5,396 nt of DNA from a bacterium (GTDB lineage: Bacteria > Bacteroidota > Ignavibacteria > Kapaibacteriales > UBA2268): contig JAUHXN010000209.1 of the NCBI GenBank assembly GCA_030426865.1, positions 1 through 5,396 of the forward strand, given 5' to 3'. Both the position numbers and the translations under genes were made by a program. Positions within the stretch are counted from its first letter, which is position 1. Each line of letters begins with the position of its first letter. Below are positions 1-5,396 of the stretch, one piece after another. A model generated the notes under the pieces. That model did no database searches, was not told the origin of the DNA, and saw only the letters and a list, made by a program, of their open reading frames with translations.

Positions 1-2
1 AC

Positions 3-359
3 GGGCAGAAATCTCATTCGGACGATACCATTTTAAAGAGCCAGGAATTTATCGAACATAATTATGCTGAGCCAGTATCTTTAGATCGTTTGGCAGAGGT
101 GACCAATCTAAGCAGACGAAATTTTATTCGACGGTTCAAGAAGGCGACTTCTCATACACCTGGTGAATACCTGAAAAGAATCCGGGTTGAGGCTGCCAAA
201 CGGATTTTGGAATTAAAAAACTCAACCGTAAGTGAAGCTATGTATGAAGTAGGCTACAACGACAGTAAAGCCTTTAGAGAAACTTTTAAGAAAGTGACAG
301 GTTGCTCACCCTCAGATTATAAGTCAAAATTTAGCCGCGAACCACTCATTCTATTTTGA
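3..359 (+). CDS. GlxA-like AraC-family transcriptional regulator, C-terminal part (5' truncated by window edge)
   Basis: The frame is open from the left edge and stops at TGA 357-359, so about 118 C-terminal residues are visible and the true start lies outside. An in-frame TTG at base 90 is not a credible start, because conserved family sequence continues upstream of it. The visible part is an AraC/XylS DNA-binding domain with two helix-turn-helix motifs. The first contains SLDRLAEVTNLSRRNFIRRFK, matching the 'LA...LS.R.F.RRFK' signature, followed by ATSHTPGEYLKRIRVEAAKR. The second contains VSEAMYEVGYNDSKAFRETFKK, followed by GCSPSDYKSKF. The RRNFIRRFKKAT and TPGEYLKRIRVEAAK wording, and the DDTILKSQEFIEHNY stretch before them, are typical of GlxA-type regulators, which carry an N-terminal DJ-1/PfpI-like domain; that domain is not in the window. 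Assignment to AraC/XylS is secure. GlxA subtype is inferred from wording. Target genes are unknown. Confidence 0.88.
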   Translation, partial: GQKSHSDDTILKSQEFIEHNYAEPVSLDRLAEVTNLSRRNFIRRFKKATSHTPGEYLKRIRVEAAKRILELKNSTVSEAMYEVGYNDSKAFRETFKKVTGCSPSDYKSKFSREPLILF

Positions 360-366
360 TTTTCCC

Positions 367-396
367 TTGTTCGGGACAAAAAAAGTTGTATATTTG
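367..396 (+). promoter_or_regulatory. Bacteroidota-type promoter of the initiator tRNA
   Basis: A TTG at 367-369 is followed by a 19-nt spacer and TATATTTG at 389-396, an exact match to the Bacteroidota -7 box TAnnTTTG with the usual spacing from the -33 TTG. Transcription would start near 402-404, giving a leader of about 40 nt before the tRNA at 445. The -33 element sits only 8 bp past the stop codon of the upstream regulator, inside a small palindrome (TCCC 363-366 and GGGA 373-376). Confidence 0.72.
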
Positions 397-410
397 CCGT
401 CCGATTAGAC

Positions 411-434
411 AAAAAAACATTCAACGGAATGTTT
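411..434 (-). terminator. Hairpin in the tRNA leader; possible weak minus-strand terminator
   Basis: Bases 415-422 (AAACATTC) and 427-434 (GAATGTTT) form a perfect 8-bp stem around an AACG loop. A run of seven A at 411-417 flanks and partly enters the stem on the plus strand. Read on the minus strand this is a hairpin followed by T residues, the layout of an intrinsic terminator, which would stop leftward transcription before it enters the GlxA-like gene. The stem is AT-rich, so it would be weak. It may instead fold in the tRNA precursor as a processing landmark, 10 nt before the mature 5' end. Confidence 0.38.
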
Positions 435-444
435 CAAGATATAT

Positions 445-517
<73 letters not shown>

Positions 518-523
518 CTAAGG

Positions 524-561
524 AAAAGCCTCTCAGAAAACTGGGAGGCTTTTTTGTTTTT
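524..561 (+). terminator. Rho-independent terminator of the tRNA unit, possibly bidirectional
   Basis: A 9-bp stem, GCCTCTCAG (528-536) with CTGGGAGGC (541-549) including one G-T pair, closes an AAAA loop. It is followed by six T, a G and five more T. It starts within 10 bases of the tRNA 3' end. AAAA at 524-527 precedes the stem, so on the minus strand the same hairpin is followed by TTTT. It could therefore also end the convergent AraC-family transcript, whose stop codon is at 601-603. Confidence 0.9.
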
Positions 562-600
562 GGTCGATAATTGAAATCAAAAAATAGCAACATTCTTCTG

Positions 601-1677
601 TTATATTTCATCTGAAGGCAACACCCCAAAATAGTCCCTATATGCTATTGAAAACTTACCATGGTTTGAGTAACCAAATTGCGAAGAAATTTCCTTCAAT
701 TCCTTCTTGGGATTTTTCTTTATAATTTGTCGAGCCATTTTTAACTGCTTTTTTCTGAAATATTGAAAAATCGTCTCTCCGTATATCAGCTTGAAGTCTG
801 ATTTCATTTTTGTTGGTGATAGTCCAACCTTTTTTGCCAAAACATCTATTCCCATAAAAGAACTATAAATGTTATCTACCAAATATTTCTCTACATTAAA
901 TATTTTGATTCTGTTTACTGTAGAAATTTCTAACAGCTTAACTCCTAAATCTTGTTCTTGATATTTATTAGCAAAACGATAGATGAAACAACTGATAAAT
1001 TCTTTCCAGGCCTGGTGAACATTTTCATTATTGGTCGTTAAGGATAATTTAAAAATTTGCTCGGATTTAACTTTGAAGTCTTCAGCTGTAGTTTGATCTT
1101 CCTTAACAATTATAAATTCATAACGAGATTTAAAAAAATCTTTCAAAGACGTTTGGAGAATTACTTCATCGTGATATAAATTTTCTTTTATCCAATTTTT
1201 ATGCATAAAAATGATCATACTAAAAGTTTCATTTCCTTTAAAACAAGTATGTGCATTTCCTTCTTCCGATTTTAATAAAATCCATGAGTAATTTATGTAC
1301 GATACTCCATTTAGATAGGCATTTTTATTTTTCACCTTTGACTCTGTTATTTCCAGATATAACTTGAAATAATCAGAAGGTGAAGTTTTGTTAGTCTTAC
1401 AAACAAAGTTTATGTTTTCTTTAAAGGTGGCAGAGGACTGCATATACCATAAGCCGTCTTCAATTTGATGATACAACACGTGAGCATTAATAAATGGATT
1501 GTTCGATTCAAAATATTTTTTTTGGGGTTTGTGTTTGACAAATGGCATTTTGGAAATACTCTTCACAGTAGCGATAGGAGAGTTAGACATAACGGGCATC
1601 TCATAGAATCCATCCCGATATTTGAAGAGTAATTTTTTTACCGAATTGTACCAAAGGTTTACACTTGACTGTTTCAT
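601..1677 (-). CDS. AraC/XylS-family transcriptional regulator
   Basis: This is a complete 358-residue protein. The C-terminal part, about residues 260-357, is an AraC DNA-binding domain. The first helix-turn-helix lies near 275-296 (IDVLAKKVGLSPTKMKSDFK) and leads to YGETIFQYFRKKQLKMARQI. The second lies near 327-357 and contains LKEISSQFGYSNHGKFSIAYR, ending in DYFGVLPSD, a good match to the AraC family signature. The N-terminal 250 residues have no motif I can assign to a known ligand-binding fold. They include DGLWYMQSSATFKENINFV (residues 74-92), wording I associate with Bacteroidota AraC regulators; the effector is unknown. The ATG at 1677 is preceded by a purine run (GAGGGGG, 4 nt spacer), which supports this start. 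The gene diverges from the beta-helix surface protein across 158 bp and converges on the tRNA terminator. Control of the neighbouring surface genes is possible from position only. Confidence 0.9.
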   Translation of the reverse strand: MKQSSVNLWYNSVKKLLFKYRDGFYEMPVMSNSPIATVKSISKMPFVKHKPQKKYFESNNPFINAHVLYHQIEDGLWYMQSSATFKENINFVCKTNKTSPSDYFKLYLEITESKVKNKNAYLNGVSYINYSWILLKSEEGNAHTCFKGNETFSMIIFMHKNWIKENLYHDEVILQTSLKDFFKSRYEFIIVKEDQTTAEDFKVKSEQIFKLSLTTNNENVHQAWKEFISCFIYRFANKYQEQDLGVKLLEISTVNRIKIFNVEKYLVDNIYSSFMGIDVLAKKVGLSPTKMKSDFKLIYGETIFQYFRKKQLKMARQIIKKNPKKELKEISSQFGYSNHGKFSIAYRDYFGVLPSDEI

Positions 1678-1835
1678 AACACCCCCTCAATATATACGAT
1701 ATTCGTTTACTAGGTATTTATCCTTGCACAAATGTCTTATCGGGCAATTGCTAGACAGATTAATTGTGGAATTTAGAATTATGAAATTCTAAGCCGCAAA
1801 AATTTTTAAGTAAAGAATAACTAAAACGATAGGGT
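1678..1835. other. Divergent intergenic region between AraC regulator and surface protein
   Basis: These 158 bp must hold the 5' signals of both flanking genes. I find no exact TAnnTTTG box on either strand. The best near matches are GACATTTG on the minus strand (1736-1729, one mismatch, with CTG 19 nt upstream) and TATCCTTG on the plus strand (1719-1726, no TTG at the right distance). There is a perfect inverted repeat at 1773-1792 and a perfect A5T5 palindrome at 1798-1807. The surface gene has AGGG at 1831-1834, too close to its ATG to act as a normal ribosome-binding site. Confidence 0.5.
1773..1792. repeat. Perfect 8-bp inverted repeat in the divergent intergenic region
   Basis: TTAGAATT (1773-1780) and AATTCTAA (1785-1792) are exact reverse complements separated by ATGA. 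The repeat lies 44-63 bp upstream of the surface-protein start and about 96 bp upstream of the regulator start. It could be an operator for a dimeric regulator or a 5'-UTR hairpin. No T-run follows the repeat on either strand, so it is not an intrinsic terminator. AraC proteins often bind direct rather than inverted repeats, so a link to the adjacent regulator is not implied. Confidence 0.5.
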
Positions 1836-3626
1836 ATGAAGAAGATAATAGCATCAACAATAGCATTAGTATTGGTTGTAACTAGTTTTGCTACAACCAT
1901 CACAGTAACCAATACCAACGACTCTGGAGCAGGTTCTTTAAGACAAGCAGCCATCAATGCGGCAAGTGGAGATACTATCCGATTTGACCCTGGTTTACTT
2001 ACAGCAGCGGTAGATTCAATATCCTTAGCAACCGAAATAGACTTTGGAAATAAAGGCATTGTTATTAAAGGTTTATATACCGCTACGGATACACTGTTTA
2101 TTTCCGGAGCGAATACCTCTAGAATTTTCTCATTTAACGGAGCGGGTAAAGTAGTGTTAGATTCCCTTGTATTAATAAATGGAAATGGACAAGGTAATAG
2201 CAGTAATGGTAATGGTGGTGCGGTATTCTGCGGGTATGGAACGGACACCTTGCATGTAGTAAATTCAATAATCAGCAATAATTCAGCTACAGAAGGTGGT
2301 GGAATTAGTTCTTCATCTTCATCTTCATCTTCCGTTGTAATAGTCAGTAACTCTACTATAAACAATAATTCAAGTAATTCTTTTGGCGGAGGAATTTATT
2401 CTAAATCAAACGGTAATTATTCTTCCGTAACTCTTAGCAATTCTACCATTTGTAATAATTCAGTTACGAATGGTGGTGGTGGAGGAATTTATTCTGCTTC
2501 AGACGATGATTCTTCTTCTGTTACTGTCAGCAATTCTACCTTCAGCAACAATTTAGGTAATACAATAGGTGGAGGAATTTATTCTTTTTCAGATATTTCT
2601 TCTTCTTCTGTCACAGTTAGTAACTCTACCTTCAGCGATAACTCATCTAATAATGGAGGAGTATATGTTCAATCCAATTCTGCAACTTCTGTAGATGTAA
2701 TTAGTTCAATTTTTGCAGAAAGTAGTATTAAGAATAATGGTTCAAACTCTATTACATCCAATGGATATAATGTTTTTAGTGATGCCCCTACAGGCACTGT
2801 GACTACGGACCAAACAAATGTAACGCCTGTGCAACTAAACTTAGGCCCCTTACAAAATAATGGTGGTACAACTCAAACCATGTTACCAGGTGCGGGAAGT
2901 GTTGCCATAGATGCTGGAAATCCCAATGATATGAGTGATGCACAAAACAGGTCAGTCTCTGGTGGAATAAGAGACGCTGGTGCAGCAGAAACAACTTGTA
3001 TTGCTAGTTCAGGCATGCACAACGAAACGGTTTGCTTTGGAGATAGTATTGTAGTTAACGGTGCGGTTTATGACGCTAACAACTTAACAGGTACGGAAGT
3101 TTTTACAAATGTCGGACCTAATAATTGCGATAGCACTGTTACTGTTTCTTTAACCATTGAAAATGCTATTGATGTTACAACAACCACAAGTGGAGTATCC
3201 ATAACCGCAAACCAAACAGGCGCAACTTACCAATGGATAGATTGTGATAATAATAATGCCATAATAACAGGTGAAACCAGTCAATTATTTACAGCTTCTG
3301 TGAATGGAAATTATGCAGTGTTAGTTAGCGTTGGTAATTGCTCAGATACATCAGATTGTGTACAGATAAATTCGGTGAACCTTGAAGAACTAGCCAACAA
3401 TATTAAACTAAACATATACCCTAACCCAGCAACGCATACAATAGCCATTGAAAAGAACAATTTGATAATCAATTCAATTTCTATTTTAAGCGCCACGGGG
3501 GCTGTTGTAAAAACAATTCCTGGAAACACAAATAGCATTGATATTTCTCAACTAACAAAAGGTATCTATTTTATACAATGTACCACGGAAAGTGGTTTAA
3601 TAAGTACAAAGTTGATTAAGGAGTAA
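1836..3626 (+). CDS. Secreted beta-helix, choice-of-anchor-Q-like protein with T9SS C-terminal sorting domain
   Basis: This is a complete 596-residue protein. Residues 1-19 form a Sec signal peptide (MKK, hydrophobic core, cleavage expected after TSFA). ITVTNTNDSGAGSLRQA at 22-38 is the usual opening of secreted parallel beta-helix proteins. Residues about 130-296 hold degenerate 30-residue repeats of the form GGGIYS...SSVTVSNSTFSNN, reminiscent of beta-helix and chlamydial Pmp (GGA/FxxN) repeats. Residues 308-385 resemble the choice-of-anchor Q segment: LGPLQNNGGTTQTMLPGAGS, AIDAGNP and RDAGAAE. Residues 388-442 form a module with Cys400 and Cys431 (CDSTVTVSLTI). Residues 443-513 form an Ig/PKD-like module (YQWIDCD, NGNYAV) with further Cys. 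Residues 525-596 are a T9SS type A sorting domain (LNIYPNPATH to GIYFIQ...TKLIKE). Export by Sec and then T9SS follows from family knowledge. The function (adhesion, matrix, carbohydrate binding) cannot be told. No catalytic motif is visible. It is probably cotranscribed with the paralogue 37 bp downstream. Confidence 0.9.
   Translation: MKKIIASTIALVLVVTSFATTITVTNTNDSGAGSLRQAAINAASGDTIRFDPGLLTAAVDSISLATEIDFGNKGIVIKGLYTATDTLFISGANTSRIFSFNGAGKVVLDSLVLINGNGQGNSSNGNGGAVFCGYGTDTLHVVNSIISNNSATEGGGISSSSSSSSSVVIVSNSTINNNSSNSFGGGIYSKSNGNYSSVTLSNSTICNNSVTNGGGGGIYSASDDDSSSVTVSNSTFSNNLGNTIGGGIYSFSDISSSSVTVSNSTFSDNSSNNGGVYVQSNSATSVDVISSIFAESSIKNNGSNSITSNGYNVFSDAPTGTVTTDQTNVTPVQLNLGPLQNNGGTTQTMLPGAGSVAIDAGNPNDMSDAQNRSVSGGIRDAGAAETTCIASSGMHNETVCFGDSIVVNGAVYDANNLTGTEVFTNVGPNNCDSTVTVSLTIENAIDVTTTTSGVSITANQTGATYQWIDCDNNNAIITGETSQLFTASVNGNYAVLVSVGNCSDTSDCVQINSVNLEELANNIKLNIYPNPATHTIAIEKNNLIINSISILSATGAVVKTIPGNTNSIDISQLTKGIYFIQCTTESGLISTKLIKE
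1896..2195 (+). repeat. Duplicated N-terminal segment, copy 1 (partner 3724-4023)
   Basis: Codons 21-120 of this gene align without gaps to codons 21-120 of the downstream paralogue. Counting by hand, 274 of 300 bases are identical. Of the 24 codons that differ, 21 are silent and 3 change the residue (N41D, I68V, N101I). Similarity falls at both ends: the signal peptides upstream differ, and residues 121-156 are only 25/36 identical. Confidence 0.9.
2256..2723 (+). repeat. Beta-helix repeat array of the first surface protein
   Basis: The motif GG-x-I/V-Y/S recurs with Ile or Val at residues 157, 187, 218, 248 and 276, a period of 28-31 residues (about 90 bp). An earlier, weaker copy is GGAV at 127-130. 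Each unit pairs a glycine-rich strand (GGGIYS) with a Ser/Asn strand (SSVTVSNSTFSNN). DNA similarity between units is visible, for example GGAGGAATTTATTCT at the second, third and fourth copies, suggesting expansion by duplication. Confidence 0.8.
2310..2333 (+). repeat. In-frame TCTTCA microsatellite encoding a serine run
   Basis: The hexamer TCTTCA is repeated three times, followed by TCT and TCC. With the AGT codon just before it, it encodes nine consecutive serines (residues 158-166) in the first glycine-rich turn of the beta-helix array. The six-base unit means that slippage would change the length of the run without breaking the frame. The paralogue has no such tract at the matching place. 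Confidence 0.85.
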
Positions 3627-3663
3627 TGATTGATTGAAAGCATACCTAATAATCCATTTTCAA

Positions 3664-5396
3664 ATGAAAAAAACATTACTTATCGCAGCAGTTTTACTGA
3701 TTACAATTATTTGCCAGGCGAATACAATAACGGTAACCAACACCAACGACTCTGGAGCGGGTTCTTTAAGGCAAGCAGCCATAGATGCCGCAAGTGGAGA
3801 TACTATCCGATTTGACCCTGGTTTACTTACAGCAGCAGTAGATTCTATATCCTTAGCAACAGAAGTAGACTTTGGAAATAAAGGTATCGTTATTAAAGGT
3901 TTATACACCGCAACGGATACACTTTTTATTTCTGGAGCAAATACCTCTCGAATTTTCTCATTTATTGGAGCTGGTAAAGTAGTGTTAGATTCCTTAGTAT
4001 TAATAAATGGAAATGGACAAGGTACTAACAGCAATGGTGATGGTGGTGCGGTGTTATATGATTCTGGAACTGACACCTTGCATGTAGTAAATTCTGTAAT
4101 CAGAAATAATTCAGCAGCCAACGGTGGTGGCGTTTATGGTGGCTCAAATTTCTCCATTAATATTTCTGCAATAGCTATTATTAACTCGACGATTATGAGC
4201 AATACTACAACAGGAAGTGGTGGGGGAATTGCTTCTGTTTCCGCTAATTCTTCTTCTTCTATTACAGTTAGCAATTCAAACTTTAGTAATAATACAGCTT
4301 CAAATGGTGGAGGAATTCACTCTTTTGGGTATGACACTTCCTCAGTTACTGTATGTAGTTCAACCTTTAGTAACAATTCAGCACCTTCTAGTGAAGGTGG
4401 TGGAATTCATTCCCTTTCCGGAGATTTCGCTTCTGAGGTGACCGTCAGTAATTCTACATTTAGCAATAATTCTTCATTTTTAAGTGGTGGAGGGATTAGT
4501 TCTTATTCTGTTAATAATAATACTGAGGTAACGATTAGCAGTTCTATTCTATCCGAAAGTGACGTTATACTTCTTGATGGCTCACCGCTCACCTCAAACG
4601 GATACAATATTTTTAGTGATGCACCTTCGGGAACTGTGGGTACAGACCAAATAAATGTAACACCTGCGCAATTAAGCCTAGGACTATTACAAAATAATGG
4701 AGGTACTACTCCAACCATGATGCCAGGTACAGGAAGCGTTGCTATTGATGCTGGTAATCCTTCAGACATGAGTCATGCCCAGAACGTACCAATTATTGGG
4801 GTTAGAGATATAGGAGCTGCTGAATATTGTACAAGCAGTCATTTCATATCTCATACAGAGTGTAATAGTTTTACTTGGGCAAACGGAGATGGCAATACCT
4901 ACACAAATGATACTATTGTGAGCTATATTTTTGCGAATGGAAATTCTATTGGTTGTGATAGTGTAATTACACTTGATTTGACAATAAATAGTGTTTCAGA
5001 TTTAACTACTTCAACTTCTGGAACAACAATAACTTCTAATAACAGTTCGGCAACATATCAGTGGTTGGATTGCGATAATAATTTTATTGCATTAACTGGT
5101 GAAAATGGATCATCATTCACCGCACTAGTAAATGGTAATTATGCCGTAGAATTGACTGAAAACGGCTGTGTAGATACATCTACTTGTGTGGCAATTACTG
5201 CCGTCGGTGTATTTGAAAGTAGTTTTGGCAATGATCTATCAATCTACCCCAATCCGACATCTGGGAATTTCTCAATAGATCTTGGGGCTGAATATGAATC
5301 TTCAATGGTTTCAATTACTGATGTTTCAGGTAAGATAGTTTTTACAAAGTCTATGGCTCAATCACAAGTTTTGAATCTTTCGATTGAAGAACCAGC
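3664..5396 (+). CDS. Secreted beta-helix, choice-of-anchor-Q-like protein with T9SS sorting domain, paralogue 2 (3' truncated by window edge)
   Basis: The frame opens at ATG 3664 and has no stop through the right edge (577 full codons). The start gives a signal peptide MKKTLLIAAVLLITIICQA, cleaved near residue 19. Domain order matches the upstream gene: the near-identical N-terminal region 21-120; beta-helix repeats about 130-299; choice-of-anchor-Q-like segment about 311-387 (LGLLQNNGGTTPTMMPGTGS, AIDAGNP, RDIGAAE); Cys module 389-442 (HTECNSFTWANGDGNTYTND and CDSVITLDLTI); Ig/PKD-like module about 443-513 (YQWLDCD, NGNYAV); and a T9SS type A sorting domain from 525 (LSIYPNPTSGNF), cut at LNLSIEEPA. 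About 20 residues are missing by comparison with the 72-residue domain of the first gene. It follows that gene by 37 bp with no terminator or clear promoter, so cotranscription is likely. No Shine-Dalgarno is seen; the sequence before the ATG is AT-rich, as is common in Bacteroidota. The ligand or role is unknown. Confidence 0.9.
   Translation, partial: MKKTLLIAAVLLITIICQANTITVTNTNDSGAGSLRQAAIDAASGDTIRFDPGLLTAAVDSISLATEVDFGNKGIVIKGLYTATDTLFISGANTSRIFSFIGAGKVVLDSLVLINGNGQGTNSNGDGGAVLYDSGTDTLHVVNSVIRNNSAANGGGVYGGSNFSINISAIAIINSTIMSNTTTGSGGGIASVSANSSSSITVSNSNFSNNTASNGGGIHSFGYDTSSVTVCSSTFSNNSAPSSEGGGIHSLSGDFASEVTVSNSTFSNNSSFLSGGGISSYSVNNNTEVTISSSILSESDVILLDGSPLTSNGYNIFSDAPSGTVGTDQINVTPAQLSLGLLQNNGGTTPTMMPGTGSVAIDAGNPSDMSHAQNVPIIGVRDIGAAEYCTSSHFISHTECNSFTWANGDGNTYTNDTIVSYIFANGNSIGCDSVITLDLTINSVSDLTTSTSGTTITSNNSSATYQWLDCDNNFIALTGENGSSFTALVNGNYAVELTENGCVDTSTCVAITAVGVFESSFGNDLSIYPNPTSGNFSIDLGAEYESSMVSITDVSGKIVFTKSMAQSQVLNLSIEEP
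3724..4023 (+). repeat. Duplicated N-terminal segment, copy 2 (partner 1896-2195)
   Basis: This is the partner of the segment in the upstream paralogue: 97 of 100 residues and 274 of 300 bases are identical, with no gaps. Most differences are at third codon positions, confirming that the plus-strand frame is the one under protein-level constraint and that the antisense open frames here are shadows. Confidence 0.9.
4084..4560 (+). repeat. Beta-helix repeat array of the second surface protein
   Basis: Glycine-rich strand motifs (GGGV/I followed by Y, A, H or S) fall with Val or Ile at residues 157, 189, 218, 248 and 278, a period of 29-32 residues. They alternate with Ser/Asn strands such as ITVSNSNFSNN, VTVCSSTFSNN and VTVSNSTFSNN. 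The unit count matches the first gene, but the loops between strands differ in both sequence and length. Confidence 0.8.

Noticed and set aside
1719..1726. TATCCTTG as the -7 promoter box of the first surface gene
   Set aside because: One mismatch to TAnnTTTG and no TTG at the usual distance upstream. Near matches of this quality are expected by chance in AT-rich DNA.
1760..2365. Long antisense open frame (about 200 codons) opposite the first surface protein, with a similar one at 3660-4121 opposite the paralogue
   Set aside because: The two antisense proteins look alike only because the plus-strand genes are paralogues. The differences between copies fall mainly at third positions of the plus frame and are silent there, so the antisense frames are shadows. 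The plus frame has a signal peptide and full domain order.
2803..3538. Two short minus-strand frames (2803-2994 and 3311-3538) inside the first surface gene, and one at 4503-4769 in the second
   Set aside because: They lie wholly opposite well-supported coding sequence and encode nothing recognisable.
3679..3723. Cysteine near the end of the second protein's signal peptide as a lipoprotein attachment site
   Set aside because: The residues before the Cys (TII) do not fit a lipobox, and the first paralogue has an ordinary signal peptidase I site at the same place.
3630..3815. Short plus-strand frame starting at a TTG just after the first surface gene
   Set aside because: It overlaps the second surface gene in another frame, shows no recognisable motif, and its end lies inside the conserved N-terminal block of that gene.
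4217..4441. Plus-strand frame of 74 codons rich in Leu
   Set aside because: It is an out-of-frame reading of the beta-helix repeat array of the second surface gene, whose correct frame is open from 3664 to the window end.

Overview
The window looks like a chromosomal segment of an AT-rich member of the Bacteroidota, most likely Flavobacteriia or a relative. Four things point there: two secreted proteins ending in a type IX secretion (T9SS, Por) type A sorting domain, a tRNA promoter matching the Bacteroidota form (TTG, 19 nt, TAnnTTTG), weak or absent Shine-Dalgarno sites, and a genome-encoded tRNA without CCA. No species can be named from the sequence alone.

Layout. Bases 3-359 hold the 3' end of a GlxA-type AraC-family regulator running in from the left edge. 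Bases 367-561 hold a compact initiator tRNA unit: promoter, a leader with a hairpin, tRNA-fMet(CAT) and a strong terminator. Bases 601-1677 (minus strand) hold a second, full-length AraC-family regulator. A 158-bp divergent intergenic region (1678-1835) contains a perfect 8-bp inverted repeat. Bases 1836-3626 encode a 596-residue secreted beta-helix protein with a choice-of-anchor-Q-like segment, a Cys-pair module, an Ig/PKD-like module and a T9SS sorting domain. After only 37 bp comes a paralogue of the same architecture (3664-5396), cut by the right edge about 20 residues before its expected end.

How it fits together. The two surface proteins probably form an operon: same strand, 37-bp gap, no terminator between them. 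Both should pass the inner membrane by Sec and the outer membrane by T9SS, to be released or anchored at the cell surface. Their N-terminal 100 mature residues are 97% identical, although the DNA carries many silent changes. The repeat arrays and downstream modules differ much more. The divergent AraC gene is a candidate local regulator, by position only.

I see no CRISPR array, insertion sequence, phage gene or defence cassette. The most interesting signal is the mosaic, domain-specific divergence of the two tandem surface proteins. Everything else is ordinary gene content.
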